From Roseovarius atlanticus (GTDB lineage: Bacteria > Pseudomonadota > Alphaproteobacteria > Rhodobacterales > Rhodobacteraceae), in the NCBI RefSeq assembly GCF_001441615.1, contig NZ_LAXJ01000020.1, positions 1 through 64,000 on the forward strand: a stretch of DNA of 64,000 bases, given 5' to 3'. The translations under genes were made by a program, and so were the position numbers. Shown here piece by piece: positions 1 through 8,290 of the stretch. The notes beneath the pieces were generated by a model. It saw nothing but the letters and a program-made list of their open reading frames with translations, was not told where the DNA came from and ran no database searches. Position 1 is the stretch's first letter. Each line of letters starts with the position of its first letter.

Positions 1-637
1 TCACGTTGATCGCGGGGAAGGGCAGCTGCCCGTCACGCACCAGCTGGTACAGGCGGTTGACGCCGGTGGTGGTTTCTTCACTGACGCCCTTGATCTGGTC
101 GCGGACCTTGGTGAACCAGCCGGGGCTCGCCTCCATCCGCTTCTTGATCTGCGCCTTGATGACTTCTTCCTCTTCCGAGGTCGGGGTCGGGATGACGTCT
201 TCGCCGGCTTCGGCCCGCGCGCCCAGCAGCACGTACAGCGTCGCGTCACCGCCATCGTCGAGGATCATGTTCGGCCCATCCTCGAACATGAAGGACTTGT
301 CGAGGTAATCCCAATGCTCTTCCAGCGTCTGGCCCTTGATCGCGAAGACCGGCGTGCCGCCTTCGGCAATCGCCGCCGCGGCGTGGTCCTGCGTGGAAAA
401 GATGTTGCACGACGCCCAGCGCACATCGGCGCCCAGATCCACCAGCGTCTCGATCAGAACGGCGGTCTGGATGGTCATGTGCAGGCTGCCGACGATGCGC
501 GCGCCCTTCAGCGGTTTGTCTGCTCCGTACTCCTCGCGCAGGGCCATGAGCCCCGGCATCTCGGTTTCGGCGATATCCAGTTCCTTGCGCCCGAAAGCGG
601 CAAGGCTGATATCCTTGACCACGTAGTCCTTTGCCAT
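1..637 (-). CDS. ahcY: S-adenosylhomocysteine hydrolase, N-terminal 212 residues (cut by window edge)
   Basis: AhcY hydrolyses S-adenosylhomocysteine to adenosine and homocysteine, removing the product inhibitor of SAM-dependent methyltransferases in the cytoplasm. The reading frame starts at ATG 637, with AAGGA nine bases upstream, and runs off the left edge without a stop. It begins [20 protein letters not shown] and contains the family hallmarks [36 protein letters not shown] and DYLDKSFMF, all in the substrate domain. Family members are about 460 residues, so just under half is present. The NAD-binding domain lies outside the window. The 116-bp leader upstream can fold (separate entry). 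Confidence 0.97.
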   Translation of the reverse strand, partial: MAKDYVVKDISLAAFGRKELDIAETEMPGLMALREEYGADKPLKGARIVGSLHMTIQTAVLIETLVDLGADVRWASCNIFSTQDHAAAAIAEGGTPVFAIKGQTLEEHWDYLDKSFMFEDGPNMILDDGGDATLYVLLGARAEAGEDVIPTPTSEEEEVIKAQIKKRMEASPGWFTKVRDQIKGVSEETTTGVNRLYQLVRDGQLPFPAINV

Positions 638-753
638 CTGCTGTATTCCTTGCAATCCAATGTTGCAGGCCAGATAGCACCCGCCGCGCAGACGGGCAAT
701 GCAGACTTGCCGCGGCGTTGCGTCCGGTAAGTAATATTCAAATCACTGCCGGT
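638..753 (-). promoter_or_regulatory. ahcY leader with two possible stem-loops
   Basis: This is the gap between the hypothetical gene and ahcY. In the ahcY direction a 7-bp GC-rich stem (717-711 with 688-682) encloses a 4-bp stem (710-707 with 699-696). A 5-bp stem TGCAA/TTGCA (667-663 with 655-651) follows, and its 3' arm touches the AAGGA ribosome-binding site at 651-647. The folds are seen by eye only. I do not recognise a named riboswitch class here, although ahcY is a common target of SAH-sensing RNAs. Confidence 0.35.
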
Positions 754-1068
754 TTAACTGGCGGACCCGAGGATAGGCGCATCCGGTGCGGCCTGATGCC
801 AGTCGGTGCCGGTGGCCACGATACAGGTCATGCCGTCGGGCCGCGTCATCATCACCGTAAAGGTTCCGGTTTCGCGCGACGACCACACCTCGACTAGCGC
901 CGGTTCGTCATCCGTGCTTTGCAGACCGCCGGCAGTGGGCTGTTCGTCGTAATGGCTGGCCAGCCGGGCCACGACCGTCTCGCGATCTGCACAATTTGCG
1001 GCGATGGCGGGCGTGCTCATGACACATGCGCCCAATACTGCCCCGACCGCTGTCAGTTGCCTGATCAT
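754..1068 (-). CDS. Small exported protein of unknown function
   Basis: The 104-residue product begins MIRQLTAVGAVLGACVMSTPAIAA, a Sec-type signal peptide with a likely cleavage site after the AIA, so the mature protein of about 80 residues should be periplasmic. An AAGGAG ribosome-binding site sits 6 bases before ATG 1068. The mature part has two cysteines (NCADRE near its start and MTCIVATG near its end) that could form a disulfide, and a WSSRETGTFTVMMTRPDG stretch. I do not recognise the family. It reads toward ahcY but is separated from it by 116 bp. Confidence 0.75.
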   Translation of the reverse strand: MIRQLTAVGAVLGACVMSTPAIAANCADRETVVARLASHYDEQPTAGGLQSTDDEPALVEVWSSRETGTFTVMMTRPDGMTCIVATGTDWHQAAPDAPILGSAS

Positions 1069-1334
1069 CTCAAGCTCCTTTCACAGGTTTATCAGGGGCA
1101 CGCCGCAGCAGAACCGGCCGCCCCGTTTATGGTCGCGGTCACGTCGATGCGGGGCGGTGCTCGATTGTTTTTTGCCTCTTGAGCCCGGCATCGTTGGCAG
1201 CAGTGATGCGATGCAGCCAGTGTGCGGCGGAAATGTGGCAGGAATGTGGCGCACCGGCCCGTGCCAGCGAAGCTTTGCAATTCGGCCATCCCGGGCATAA
1301 ACCAAAGGCGAACGCCCTTTTGACGGAGCCCGCC

Positions 1335-1928
1335 ATGCCCCCTCCCCGTGCCTGGCAAAAGATGCTGTCCGGTCGCCGTCTCGACCTGCTCGATCCGACG
1401 CCCGTCGATATCGAAATCGAGGATATCGCGCATGGGCTTAGCTTCGTCGCGCGCTGGAACGGGCAGACCGACGGCGATTTCGCCTATTCGGTGGCCGAAC
1501 ATTCCTTGCTGGTGGAAAGGCTCTATTCCCGCCTGATTCCGCGTCCCGAGCCGAAATGGCAGCTGGCCGCGCTGCTGCACGACGCGCCGGAATACGTGAT
1601 CGGCGACATGATCTCGCCGGTGAAGAACGCGGTGGGGCCGGCCTATGACGAGCTCGACAAGCGTCTGGCGGCGGCGGTGCACCTGCGCTTTGGCCTGCCC
1701 GCTACGATCCCGGCGCAGGTCAAGAAGTCGATCAAGAAGGCCGACAAGATCAGCGCCTGGATGGAGGCCACGACCATCGCCGGCTTTTCCGAGGCCGAGG
1801 CGACGCGTTTCTTCGGCACGCCCCCAACTGATATCATCGACGGCCTGCGCATCGTGCTGCGCCCGCCGATGGAGGCGCGCGCCGATTACACCGCCCGCCA
1901 TGCCGAGCTGATGCGCCTGACCGGATGA
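1335..1928 (+). CDS. HD-domain phosphohydrolase (YfbR/5'-nucleotidase-like)
   Basis: A 197-residue HD-superfamily metal-dependent phosphohydrolase. The metal ligands are visible as AEHSLLV followed by AALLHDAPEYVIGDM (the HD pair) and KKADKISAWMEA. This layout is typical of the YfbR-like 5'-deoxynucleotidase group, but the natural substrate cannot be read from sequence. The frame is open further upstream to 1179, but that extension has no protein-like composition. I chose ATG 1335 because CGGAG lies 6 bases before it and the homologous region starts there. The stop overlaps the start of the next gene (ATGA), so the two are translationally coupled. Confidence 0.85.
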   Translation: MPPPRAWQKMLSGRRLDLLDPTPVDIEIEDIAHGLSFVARWNGQTDGDFAYSVAEHSLLVERLYSRLIPRPEPKWQLAALLHDAPEYVIGDMISPVKNAVGPAYDELDKRLAAAVHLRFGLPATIPAQVKKSIKKADKISAWMEATTIAGFSEAEATRFFGTPPTDIIDGLRIVLRPPMEARADYTARHAELMRLTG

Positions 1929-2416
1929 TCCACGTCCGGCAGGCCAATCCGCTCGATGCCCGCCAGATGGCAGAGCTTCTGAACGAGATCATTGCCAAGG
2001 GCGGTACCACGGCGCGGACCGCACCCATCACGCCCGAAGAGATGCAGGTCGAAATGCGGCTCTATCCCGGCCAAAACACGTGGATCCTGGCCGAGAACGA
2101 CGCCGCGCAGGTTCTCGGCTTTCAGCATATCGGCCCGCATCCCGACCTGCCGCCCGAGGCCGCGGATATCGCCACCTTCGTGCGGCTGGGGCAGACTGGT
2201 CTGGGTATCGGCTCGAAACTCTTCGAAGCCACCAAAGCCCGCGCCAAGCGGATCGGGTATAAATGGATCAACGCCACGATCCGCGCCGACAACGACAGCG
2301 GCCTGATCTATTACCAAAGCAAGGGGTTCGAGGATTACAGGCGCATCCCCGACACGGTGCTGGCTGACGGCACCACTGTCGACCGCATCTGCAAACGGTA
2401 CGACTTATCGCGGTGA
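1925..2416 (+). CDS. GNAT-family N-acetyltransferase
   Basis: A 163-residue acyl-CoA-dependent acetyltransferase. Motif A, which binds the acetyl-CoA pyrophosphate, is seen as FVRLGQTGLGIGSKLFEA. It is followed by INATIRADNDSGLIYYQSKGF, the usual C-terminal strand-helix region that closes on the acceptor. The substrate is unknown; small-molecule acetyltransferases of the PhnO/Pat type look similar. The start overlaps the stop of the HD gene by 4 bp, and the 3' end overlaps convergent regA by 12 bp. Confidence 0.88.
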   Translation: MIHVRQANPLDARQMAELLNEIIAKGGTTARTAPITPEEMQVEMRLYPGQNTWILAENDAAQVLGFQHIGPHPDLPPEAADIATFVRLGQTGLGIGSKLFEATKARAKRIGYKWINATIRADNDSGLIYYQSKGFEDYRRIPDTVLADGTTVDRICKRYDLSR

Positions 2417-2956
2417 CCGTTTCGCCAGGATGCGCTGCAACGTCCGCCGGTGCATGTTCAGCCGCCGCGCCGTCTCGCTGACATTGCGGTCGCACAGCTC
2501 ATAGACCCGCTGGATGTGTTCCCACCGCACGCGGTCGGCGCTCATCGGGTTGTCGGGGGGCGGCGGCATCTCGTCATCCTTGGCCAGCAGGGCGTTGGTG
2601 ATGTCGGTCGCATCGGCGGGCTTCGACAGGTAATCAGTCGCGCCGATCTTCACCGCCGCCACGGCGGTGGCAATCGCGCCATAGCCCGTCAGCACCACGA
2701 CCCGGCTGTCGGGCCGCTTTTCGCGGATGGTTTCCACCACATCCAGGCCATTGCCATCCTCCAGCCGCAAATCGCACACGGCATAGGCCGGCGGCCGCGC
2801 CGTGGCGATGGCTTGCCCCGCGGCCACCGAGCCGGCCATTTCCACCTCGAACCCCCGCTTTTCCATCGCCTTGGCAAGGCGCCGCAGAAAGGGCTCGTCG
2901 TCATCGACAAGCAGCAATGTCCTGTCGGTTCCGATTTCGGTGTGCTCGGCTGTCAT
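2405..2956 (-). CDS. regA: Redox response regulator RegA (PrrA/ActR)
   Basis: RegA is the DNA-binding partner of the RegB redox kinase. In Rhodobacteraceae it controls photosynthesis, respiratory oxidase, CO2 and N2 fixation genes. The 183-residue product has a receiver domain (about 10-125) with DDD acid pocket 18-20, phospho-acceptor D62 in CDLRL, T90 in VLTGYG and K112. A proline-rich linker (DEMPPPPD) follows, and a Fis-type helix-turn-helix ends the protein (RNVSETARRLNMHRRTLQRIL). The length and the unusual single-domain Fis output match the RegA/PrrA/ActR family exactly. senC and regB lie next door in the conserved arrangement. Confidence 0.96.
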   Translation of the reverse strand: MTAEHTEIGTDRTLLLVDDDEPFLRRLAKAMEKRGFEVEMAGSVAAGQAIATARPPAYAVCDLRLEDGNGLDVVETIREKRPDSRVVVLTGYGAIATAVAAVKIGATDYLSKPADATDITNALLAKDDEMPPPPDNPMSADRVRWEHIQRVYELCDRNVSETARRLNMHRRTLQRILAKRSPR

Positions 2957-3024
2957 GCAAGTCTCCTCCCGCTCGCAACTTCAGATGTAGCGCCGCCCCC
3001 ATGATGCGTCAAACTATCGCAGGG

Positions 3025-3651
3025 TCAACTGGCATCTAAGTAGCACTGGACGCGGTCGGCCATTTGCTCAGCGGTGTCATCCCGCCGGAAAAACTCGACA
3101 AATCCGTGTTCGGGCAAGGTGAGATAGGTGAAAGTCGAGTGATCGACGAGGTAGTAATCGGGATCGTCGCTGTCCTGCTTTGACGAAAACGCGCGATAGG
3201 CCGTGGTCGCCGCCTTCACCTGTTCTTCGCTGCCCGTCAGGCCCAGAAGGTCGGGGTGAAAGGCATCGGTGAACTCGCGCATCACTTCGACCGTGTCACG
3301 CTCGGGGTCGACGGTGATGAAAACCGGCTTCACATCCTCGCCACGCTCTTCCAGCATCTCCACCGCGGCCACGTTGCGGGCGTTGTCGATGGGGCAGACA
3401 TCGGGGCAGAAGGTATAACCGAAATAGATCAGCGACGGCTTGTCGATGACATCCTCCTCGGTGACCGTCTCGCCCGTCTCGCTGACCAGCGTGAATGGCC
3501 CGCCGATGGCACCTTCCCCGCCGGCCACCGCACCGCCGCGACATTGGGCGAACTGGTCGCCATCCGCACCGCCGCGCTGAGCCAGGAAATACGTCACGCC
3601 CAAAAGCGCGATCACCGCCACACCCGCAAGAATTGCATAAACTCGTGTCAT
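3025..3651 (-). CDS. senC: SCO1/SenC/PrrC copper chaperone protein
   Basis: SenC (PrrC) is a membrane-anchored, periplasm-facing SCO protein that delivers copper to cytochrome c oxidase and is linked to RegB signalling. The 208-residue product has an N-terminal anchor (VYAILAGVAVIALLGVTYFL) and the thioredoxin-like fold with the copper site CPDVC (from YTFCPDVCPI) and a distal His in LVDHSTFTYL. The frame extends upstream to 3696, but ATG 3651 directly precedes the anchor and has GAGGTG nine bases upstream. It is divergent from regB with an 88-bp shared promoter region. Confidence 0.95.
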   Translation of the reverse strand: MTRVYAILAGVAVIALLGVTYFLAQRGGADGDQFAQCRGGAVAGGEGAIGGPFTLVSETGETVTEEDVIDKPSLIYFGYTFCPDVCPIDNARNVAAVEMLEERGEDVKPVFITVDPERDTVEVMREFTDAFHPDLLGLTGSEEQVKAATTAYRAFSSKQDSDDPDYYLVDHSTFTYLTLPEHGFVEFFRRDDTAEQMADRVQCYLDAS

Positions 3652-3739
3652 GGCGCCTGTCACCTCGCTAGGATTATCCGCGTGCCTGTGGCACATCTAA
3701 GGCGATGCTTCGGCGATTGAAAGAGAGACAAGATCACGC

Positions 3740-5134
3740 ATGACACAGGCGCCGCCCGCCCCACAGGAATTCGGCACCGGCCGGCAATCGGTGCCGCTGC
3801 GCACGCTGGTCGTTCTGCGCTGGTGGGCCGTGGCCGGCCAGATGGCCGCGCTGCTGGTGGCGCAATACGTGCTGGGCCTGACGCTGGCCTACGGGCTGTG
3901 TTACTTCGTGGTTGGCTTGTCGATCATCTCGAACGTCACGGCCTATTTCGTATTCCCCGAGACCAAGCGCCTCAGCCAGCGCGAAACGCTGCTGGTAGTT
4001 CTGTTCGACATGCTTCAGCTTGGCGTGCTGCTGTACCTGACGGGGGGTCTGAACAACCCGTTCTCGATCCTGATCGTGGGCCCGGTCACTGTGTCGGCCT
4101 CGGCGCTGACCGCGGGCTCGACGATCTTTCTTGGTGGGATGGCGATCCTGATCACGTCGGCGCTGACGCGGTTCTACATGCCGCTGACAACGCAGACTGG
4201 CGAACTTCTGTTCATCCCCGACCTGTTCCTCTTTGGCAACTGGATCGCGATCCTGATTGCGGTGGTGTTCCTTGGTGTCTATTCCCGCCGGATCGTCTCG
4301 GAAATGTATGCCATGTCCGAGGCGCTGCAGGCCACGCAGATGGCGCTGGCCCGCGAGCAAAAGCTGACCGATCTGGGCGGCGTGGTGGCCGCAGCCGCGC
4401 ACGAGCTGGGCACGCCGCTCGCCACCATCAAGCTGACCAGCGCCGAACTGGCCGAAGAGCTGGACGATCATCCCGAATTGCGCGCCGACGCGCTCTTGAT
4501 CCGCGAACAGGCCGACCGCTGCCGCGATATCCTGCGATCCATGGGACGGGCGGGCAAGGACGACCTGCACCTGCGTCGCGCGCCCCTGTCGGCCCTGCTC
4601 GAAGAAGCCGCCGAGCCGCATCTCAACCGCGGCAAGGATATCCGGTTCGAGATCGTCGCCGACATCGCCCGTGCCGGACCGCAACCCACCGTTCTACGCC
4701 GGCCCGAGGTCATCCACGGACTGCGCAACCTTATCCAGAATGCAGTCGATTTCAGCCGGAACAGTGTCTGGATCGACAGCGAATGGACAGATACGGACAT
4801 CACCGTGCGGATCATGGATGACGGAAATGGCTATCCGCAGCAATTTCTGGGCCGCATCGGCGAGCCCTTCATCGGGCGCCGCTCTGCACGCGCCGAGCCG
4901 CAGCGCCCGGGCTATGAGGGCATGGGGCTGGGCCTGTTTATCGCCAAGACGCTGCTGGAACGCTCCGGCGCGGACCTGACCTTTGCCAATGGCAGCGACT
5001 CGTTTCGCAAACGCGAAGGCTATTCCGAGCGCACCGGCGCCTTTGTCGAGGTGTCCTGGCCCCGGTCCCGGCTGGAGGGCGACGCCCAGCAGGGGCGGCA
5101 GTCACTGGGCGAAAACCAATTGATCCAGACCTGA
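3740..5134 (+). CDS. regB: Redox sensor histidine kinase RegB (PrrB)
   Basis: RegB autophosphorylates in low-oxygen, reduced conditions and phosphorylates RegA. The 464-residue product has about six N-terminal membrane helices (20-185). Residues 102-108 (GGLNNPF) are the heptapeptide reported to bind ubiquinone. The H-box AAAHELGTPLATIKL places the phosphorylated His at 221, and the redox-active cysteine is C261 in ADRCRDILRSMGRAGKDD. The N box (NLIQNAVDFS) and G box (MGLGLFIAKTLL) of the ATPase domain follow. Everything needed for a working redox kinase is intact. It is divergent from senC. Confidence 0.97.
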   Translation: MTQAPPAPQEFGTGRQSVPLRTLVVLRWWAVAGQMAALLVAQYVLGLTLAYGLCYFVVGLSIISNVTAYFVFPETKRLSQRETLLVVLFDMLQLGVLLYLTGGLNNPFSILIVGPVTVSASALTAGSTIFLGGMAILITSALTRFYMPLTTQTGELLFIPDLFLFGNWIAILIAVVFLGVYSRRIVSEMYAMSEALQATQMALAREQKLTDLGGVVAAAAHELGTPLATIKLTSAELAEELDDHPELRADALLIREQADRCRDILRSMGRAGKDDLHLRRAPLSALLEEAAEPHLNRGKDIRFEIVADIARAGPQPTVLRRPEVIHGLRNLIQNAVDFSRNSVWIDSEWTDTDITVRIMDDGNGYPQQFLGRIGEPFIGRRSARAEPQRPGYEGMGLGLFIAKTLLERSGADLTFANGSDSFRKREGYSERTGAFVEVSWPRSRLEGDAQQGRQSLGENQLIQT

Positions 5135-5161
5135 GGGCAATCTCCGTCGCGCCCGTTTTCG

Positions 5162-5176
5162 TTAACGGCGCATTAA
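5162..5176. promoter_or_regulatory. Full CtrA box TTAA-N7-TTAA
   Basis: TTAACGGCGCATTAA matches the full alphaproteobacterial CtrA recognition sequence (two TTAA half-sites, 7-bp spacer). It lies 47 bp before the start of the PAS-domain gene and 28 bp after the regB stop, where a promoter would be expected. The exact match and its position support the call; regulation itself is inferred. Confidence 0.55.
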
Positions 5177-5223
5177 CCTTGTCGCGCCATGTTGGGCCCC
5201 GTCACGGGATCAGGACGCTTTGC

Positions 5224-6729
5224 ATGACTGGCCTCTCGCCAATTTCACTCGCACTGGCGCTCGCGGTATCGGCGGTGATCTCCGTGCTGGTGCTGTGGGC
5301 GCTGGGGCGATCCTGGCGCGCGCCTGCACCGGGCTCTGCCGACCCTGTGACACCCGATGCACAATCAGCCGGCTTCCTGTTTCACGACGACGCCCTGACC
5401 CACCAGGACACGCGGCCGGGTACTCTGTCCGGTCTGACCTCGGACGATATCAACGACTGGTCCGACCTGCGCCGCTGGCTGGGCACGCGTTTTGGGCCAC
5501 TGCCCCGTTCCCTGAACGAACTGGACGATGGGGAAATCCGCGATCTGCCCGCAACCGACAGCGACGATCACGCCCTGCTGACCCTGTCGCGCCGGCATGA
5601 TACCGAACGGGTCGAGGTGACAGAGCCCTTGGCCCCCGGCCCTTTGGACCGGCACGGCGCCCGGCGGCTTGAAAACGCGGTCGCCCGCTATCAGGCGGTG
5701 TTCAATCATGCCCCCTGCGCCGTGCGCATCCTGGACGCGTCCGGTCACACGATCTGGCAGAACGCCGCTTTTCACGACTATCCCGATGCGCTGGCACGAC
5801 AGCTTGTCGATACCGCCGCCGCGACCGACGGCGAAAGCCGCGTGCGCATCCCGTCTCAGGATACCGCGCAGGATCGCATATTCGAGGTCGAGCACGTTCA
5901 GGCCGCCGATGTCCGCGCTGTCTTCGCCACGGATGTCACCCGGGTGGCCAACGCCGAAACGGTCCGGCAAGAGTTCATCCAGACCCTGACCAAGATCTTC
6001 GCCAACCTGACCACCGGCCTTGCGATTTTCGATCGCAACCGCCGACTGGCCCTGTTCAACCCCGCGCTGCTGGATCTGACTGGGCTGCCCGCGCCGCTCT
6101 TGTCGGCGCAGCCGCCGCTGATGCAGTTCTTCGACAGCCTGCGCGACAACCGCGTCCTGCCAGAGCCCAAGAATTATGGCACCTGGCGCAAACAGATCGA
6201 GGACATGATCAGCACCGCCGCCGGGGGACTCTACCTTGAGGACTGGCATCTGCCCAACGGCATGACCTATCGCGTCACCGGGCGGCCGCACCCTGATGGG
6301 GCCATCGCCTTTCTTTTCGAGGACATCACCGACAACATTTCGCTGGCGCGCCACTATCACAGCCAGGTCAGCCTGCGCGAGGCGGTGCTGGACGCCAGTG
6401 ACCACGCAATTGTCGTGTTCGGCCCGGACAATATCGTGACCCTCTGCAACCTGACGTGCCGTCAAATGCTCGGGATCGATCCCGACGCCTCGTTCGCCGA
6501 TATGACGTTGCACGATTTCCTGTTGGTCGGCCGCAAGGCGCTGCCGGGCATGGGCTGGACCCGCGTTGAACAGGCGATCCTCGCACGCGACACGCTCGAC
6601 GTCACGATGACCGGGCCAGACGGCACGGCTCTGTCCTGCCAGGTCCGGCACCTGCCGGGCAACTCGTCGATGGTGACGCTGGGGGCCTTGCACGATGTGC
6701 CCCATCCGACTGCGAAAGTCCCCGTCTGA
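5224..6729 (+). CDS. Membrane-anchored multi-PAS protein without an output domain
   Basis: A 501-residue product with one N-terminal membrane helix (ISLALALAVSAVISVLVLWALG) and at least three PAS-like units: NAVARYQAVFNHAPCAVRIL at about 155, KIFANLTTGLAIFDRNRRLAL at about 260, and LREAVLDASDHAIVVFGPDN at about 385. It ends soon after the last PAS, so no kinase, GGDEF or phosphatase domain is present. ATG 5224 was preferred over the open frame from 5179 because AGGA lies nine bases before it. It sits downstream of a CtrA box and beside regB, which suggests cell-cycle or redox signalling, but no partner is proven. Confidence 0.8.
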   Translation: MTGLSPISLALALAVSAVISVLVLWALGRSWRAPAPGSADPVTPDAQSAGFLFHDDALTHQDTRPGTLSGLTSDDINDWSDLRRWLGTRFGPLPRSLNELDDGEIRDLPATDSDDHALLTLSRRHDTERVEVTEPLAPGPLDRHGARRLENAVARYQAVFNHAPCAVRILDASGHTIWQNAAFHDYPDALARQLVDTAAATDGESRVRIPSQDTAQDRIFEVEHVQAADVRAVFATDVTRVANAETVRQEFIQTLTKIFANLTTGLAIFDRNRRLALFNPALLDLTGLPAPLLSAQPPLMQFFDSLRDNRVLPEPKNYGTWRKQIEDMISTAAGGLYLEDWHLPNGMTYRVTGRPHPDGAIAFLFEDITDNISLARHYHSQVSLREAVLDASDHAIVVFGPDNIVTLCNLTCRQMLGIDPDASFADMTLHDFLLVGRKALPGMGWTRVEQAILARDTLDVTMTGPDGTALSCQVRHLPGNSSMVTLGALHDVPHPTAKVPV

Positions 6730-6776
6730 CCCGCGCTTTGACTTGCAGGCCACTGCCGGCGGTGTAGTGTCGGGCC

Positions 6777-7250
6777 ATGCCCACCCGCCGCCTGCACCTT
6801 ACCCTGTCCGGTCCCGACGCCACCGCCGGACTGGCCCGGCGTATCGGTGCCGTTTTGCGCCCCGGCGACGTGCTCTTGCTCGACGGGCCGGTGGGCGCCG
6901 GAAAGACCCATTTCGCCCGCAGCCTGATCCAATCCCTGCTGCCTGCGCCCGAAGACGTGCCCTCGCCGACCTTCACGCTGGTCCAGACCTACGAGGCGCC
7001 GGCGTTCGATATCTGGCACACCGATCTTTATCGCTTGTCTGCGCCCGAAGAGGTGATCGAGCTTGGCCTGCTGGAGGCCTTCGAGCACAGCGTCACGCTG
7101 GTCGAATGGCCCGACCGCCTCGGCGCGATTGCCCCCGCTGGCGCGCTGTCGCTGACATTTACGCCGCAGGACGACCCCGATCAGCGCGGTCTTGACATCA
7201 CCTGGCACGATCCGCGATGGGACGGTCGGGCAGGGGAGTTTTCCGAATGA
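6777..7250 (+). CDS. tsaE: tRNA threonylcarbamoyladenosine biosynthesis ATPase TsaE
   Basis: TsaE is the small ATPase that works with TsaB and TsaD to install t6A at position 37 of ANN-decoding tRNAs. The 157-residue product has the Walker A loop GPVGAGKTHFARSLIQ and the family signatures PSPTFTLVQTYE, FDIWHTDLYRL and LVEWPDRL, in the expected order. It starts a chain of overlapping genes: its stop overlaps the start of amgK in ATGA. The link from tsaE to the sugar-kinase pair is a common alphaproteobacterial arrangement rather than a shared pathway. Confidence 0.95.
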   Translation: MPTRRLHLTLSGPDATAGLARRIGAVLRPGDVLLLDGPVGAGKTHFARSLIQSLLPAPEDVPSPTFTLVQTYEAPAFDIWHTDLYRLSAPEEVIELGLLEAFEHSVTLVEWPDRLGAIAPAGALSLTFTPQDDPDQRGLDITWHDPRWDGRAGEFSE

Positions 7251-8290
7251 GTGCGCTTGAACAGAAGAGTCGCGAGGACGAAATCCGTGACTTCATCGAG
7301 CGTTCAGGATGGGCGGACGCAGTCGTCTCGCACCTTGCCGGCGACGCATCCAACCGCCGTTACCTGCGCCTGATCCGCCCCTCCACCGCCCAGCGCGCGG
7401 TGTTGATGGACGCGCCGCCCCACAAGGGCGAGGATGTGCGTCCATTCATCCACATCGCGGAACACCTGATCGGCATCGGCCTCAGCGCCCCGCGCGTGCT
7501 GGCCCGTGACGAAGACACCGGCCTGCTGCTGCTGGAAGATCTTGGCGATGCGCTGTTCGCCAGCATCGTGCCGCGCAATCCAGATCTTGAAGAGCGGCTC
7601 TATTCCACCGCAACCGACGTCCTGATCCACCTGCACGGCCAGACCCCGCCCGCAGGGCTGGCCAGCTATGATCCGCCCACGGCGACCGCGCTGTCTGCTC
7701 TGGTATTCGACTGGTACATCCCCGGCGCCACCGACACGCACGGCACCGCCGCACGGCCGGATTTTGAGACCTGCCTGCACGATCTTCTGGCCGAACATGC
7801 CGCGGACTGCGATGTGCTGATCCAGCGCGATTACCACGCGCAGAACCTGCTGTGGCTGCCCGACCGCAAGGGGATTGCCCGCGTCGGCCTGCTCGATTTT
7901 CAGGATGCGATGCTGGGCCACCGCGCCTATGACCTTGTCTCGCTGCTTCAGGATGCCCGCCGCGACGTGCCGCCCGCGCTCGAGGCGCGGATGCGCGACC
8001 GCTACGCGCTTCAGACCGGCCAGCACCCCGAGGCGTTCGCCGCCGCCTATGCCGTGCTCGGCGCCCAGCGCAACCTGCGCATCCTTGGCGTTTTCGCCCG
8101 GCTCTGCATCCGCGATGGCAAGGCGCATTACGTCGACCTGATCCCCCGCGTCTGGGATCTGTTGCAGCGTGACCTGGCGCATCCGGCCCTCGCCCCGTTG
8201 CGGTCGATCCTTGCTGAAACGCTGCCCGCGCCCGACGCGGCCCTTCTGGAAAAGCTGAAATCGAAATGCGCGACGCCCCCGACGCAGTGA
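7247..8290 (+). CDS. amgK: Anomeric N-acetylmuramate/N-acetylglucosamine kinase AmgK
   Basis: AmgK phosphorylates the anomeric carbon of MurNAc (and GlcNAc) released from the wall, feeding the MurU recycling route that bypasses de novo UDP-MurNAc synthesis and gives fosfomycin tolerance. The 347-residue product has the aminoglycoside-phosphotransferase fold: HLAGDASNRRYLRL near the N-terminus, and the catalytic loop IQRDYHAQNLLWL followed by metal-binding LLDFQDAMLGHRAYDL. The usual H before RD of the loop is Q here. ATG 7247 is preceded by AGGGGAG. The neighbour murU encodes the next enzyme, which supports this function over a generic phosphotransferase. Confidence 0.9.
   Translation: MSALEQKSREDEIRDFIERSGWADAVVSHLAGDASNRRYLRLIRPSTAQRAVLMDAPPHKGEDVRPFIHIAEHLIGIGLSAPRVLARDEDTGLLLLEDLGDALFASIVPRNPDLEERLYSTATDVLIHLHGQTPPAGLASYDPPTATALSALVFDWYIPGATDTHGTAARPDFETCLHDLLAEHAADCDVLIQRDYHAQNLLWLPDRKGIARVGLLDFQDAMLGHRAYDLVSLLQDARRDVPPALEARMRDRYALQTGQHPEAFAAAYAVLGAQRNLRILGVFARLCIRDGKAHYVDLIPRVWDLLQRDLAHPALAPLRSILAETLPAPDAALLEKLKSKCATPPTQ

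Noticed and set aside
1179..1334. 52-codon N-terminal extension of the HD-domain protein
   Set aside because: No ribosome-binding site at 1179 and the translation is not protein-like. ATG 1335 fits the family length and has CGGAG upstream.
5365..6753. Long open frame antisense to the PAS-domain gene (462 codons)
   Set aside because: Low-complexity, Arg/Gly/Gln-rich translation with no motifs. It mirrors the codon bias of the true gene.
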